Below are positions 63,551 to 64,000 of a stretch of 64,000 nucleotides of DNA, piece after piece. The notes under the pieces were generated by a model. It was not told where the DNA came from. It searched no databases and was given only the letters and a program-made list of their open reading frames with translations. The DNA is from Pseudomonadota bacterium (GTDB lineage: Bacteria; Pseudomonadota; Gammaproteobacteria; Burkholderiales; Burkholderiaceae_C), in contig JAJXTO010000010.1 in the NCBI GenBank assembly GCA_021783695.1, positions 25,134 through 89,133 on the forward strand. Reading direction: 5' to 3'. A program made the translations under genes and the position numbers. Position 1 is the first letter of the stretch. Every line of letters starts with the position of its first letter.

Positions 63551-63850
63551 ATGCAAATCGATACCGCGTTTTTCATCAATGCCCTCGGCATTGCCATCAT
63601 GATCTATGGCCTTGTGGACGTGTTGCTTCTGGGCAGCAAAATTCCGGGCGGCCAGGTCGGCAAGGCCTGGAAAATGCTCACCGTGCTGATCGGACTGTTC
63701 ACTGTGGGCTATCTGGTGTCGCCGTTTTTCAGCTCCCTGCCCGCAGATTCCATCCGCATCATCGTCTCGCTGATTTTCCTTTTCGGCGCGGTCTATGTAA
63801 TCCTGACCGTGCGGCTGCTTTACCGCATCATTGCCGAATTGACCGCCTGA
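63551..63850 (+). CDS. Small three-span membrane protein, unknown function
   Basis: 99 residues and mostly hydrophobic: spans near residues 8-30, 40-60 and 72-96 (IRIIVSLIFLFGAVYVILTV). GGAGTGAG precedes ATG 63551. No family is recognised. It has a strong bidirectional terminator downstream and a 201-nt gap upstream, so it is probably a single-gene unit. A cytochrome c gene is convergent just beyond. Confidence 0.7.
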   Translation: MQIDTAFFINALGIAIMIYGLVDVLLLGSKIPGGQVGKAWKMLTVLIGLFTVGYLVSPFFSSLPADSIRIIVSLIFLFGAVYVILTVRLLYRIIAELTA

Positions 63851-63860
63851 TCCACCTTCC

Positions 63861-63897
63861 AATGCAAAAAGCCCGGTTAGACCGGGCTTTTTGCATT
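63861..63897. terminator. Bidirectional rho-independent terminator
   Basis: A perfect 17-bp stem, AATGCAAAAAGCCCGGT (63861-63877) with its complement at 63881-63897 around a 3-nt loop, with a T-tract on each strand. It separates the small membrane protein gene from the convergent cytochrome gene. Confidence 0.92.
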
Positions 63898-63918
63898 GCG
63901 CAACGGCCGCAGGGCGGC

Positions 63919-64000
63919 TCAATGCATTTCGTCGCGGATGTACACATCACCCTTGAGGCTGGCGATGTAGGCGGCGATGTCCTGCAGGTCCTGCGTGTTG
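63919..64000 (-). CDS. Cytochrome c family protein, C-terminal fragment (5' part outside window)
   Basis: Twenty-six residues are visible: NTQDLQDIAAYIASLKGDVY followed by IRDEMH and a stop. The helix DLQDIAAYIASLKG is the usual C-terminal helix of class I cytochrome c. The haem-binding motif would lie beyond the window. Confidence 0.65.
   Translation of the reverse strand, partial: NTQDLQDIAAYIASLKGDVYIRDEMH

Overview
The window is a dense, GC-rich bacterial chromosome segment whose gene content and neighbourhoods fit a betaproteobacterium of the order Burkholderiales. Pointers are purN-rsmB, nrdR-ribD-ribE-ribBA-ribH-nusB, ybgC-tolQRA, tolB-pal-cpoB-queC, a Crp/Fnr gene divergent from trxB, and a long-tailed RNase E. 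A Thiomonas-like organism is my best guess, but that rests on recall of gene order and not on a search.

Layout. 0-4.5 kb: the 3' part of rne, a YeeZ-like epimerase and a ferredoxin-type reductase. 4.5-8.1 kb: a branched-chain amino acid ABC operon (livHMGF, minus strand) behind a 370-nt leader rich in inverted repeats. 8.4-13.6 kb: crp/fnr-ftsK-lolA-rarA (minus), divergent from trxB. 14.8-15.3 kb: ribosomal protein genes rpmB-rpmG with a clear sigma70 promoter and terminator. 15.5-18.8 kb: desaturase, rsmB, purN (minus). 18.8-26.6 kb: nrdR, the riboflavin genes with an amidotransferase and pagP between them, nusB, an aminotransferase and ybgC. 26.8-29.1 kb: tolQRA. 29.1-36.9 kb: dnaE, an antiporter coupled to ybdK, and msbA. 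36.9-39.8 kb: an AT-rich lipopolysaccharide cassette (O-antigen ligase and two glycosyltransferases). 40.0-43.4 kb: tolB-pal-cpoB-queC. 43.5-45.7 kb: a YeeE/YedE transporter, tcdA and two tRNA-Lys genes. 45.65-47.84 kb: a 2.2-kb integrated element. 47.8-48.9 kb: poorly coding sequence. 48.9-52.8 kb: srkA, yaeQ, an MFS exporter and a secreted protein of unknown function behind a perfect FNR box. 53.1-56.2 kb: a decayed and an intact GGDEF/EAL gene. 56.2-64 kb: purT, a DUF1345 protein, argB, a gene remnant, a HAD phosphatase, proC, tsaB-rimI-udg, a small membrane protein and the end of a cytochrome c gene.

How the genes work together. The strongest themes are the cell envelope (Tol-Pal in two blocks, LolA, MsbA, PagP, LPS glycosylation), riboflavin synthesis, and tRNA t6A/ct6A modification (TsaB, TcdA, beside tRNA-Lys genes). 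Many adjacent genes overlap by 1-8 nt, pointing to translational coupling.

Most notable. The mini-element at tRNA-Lys(CTT) has a 14-bp direct repeat at both ends, helically spaced repeats next to the integrase, an apparent N-terminal frameshift in the integrase, and a Phd/ParE-type toxin-antitoxin pair whose operator overlaps its promoter. Other points of interest are the split tol-pal locus, the FNR-box gene, the tandem decayed GGDEF copy, and a GGDEF/EAL protein with a probable C-terminal zinc-binding-type domain. I did not find a clearly new defence system or a CRISPR array.
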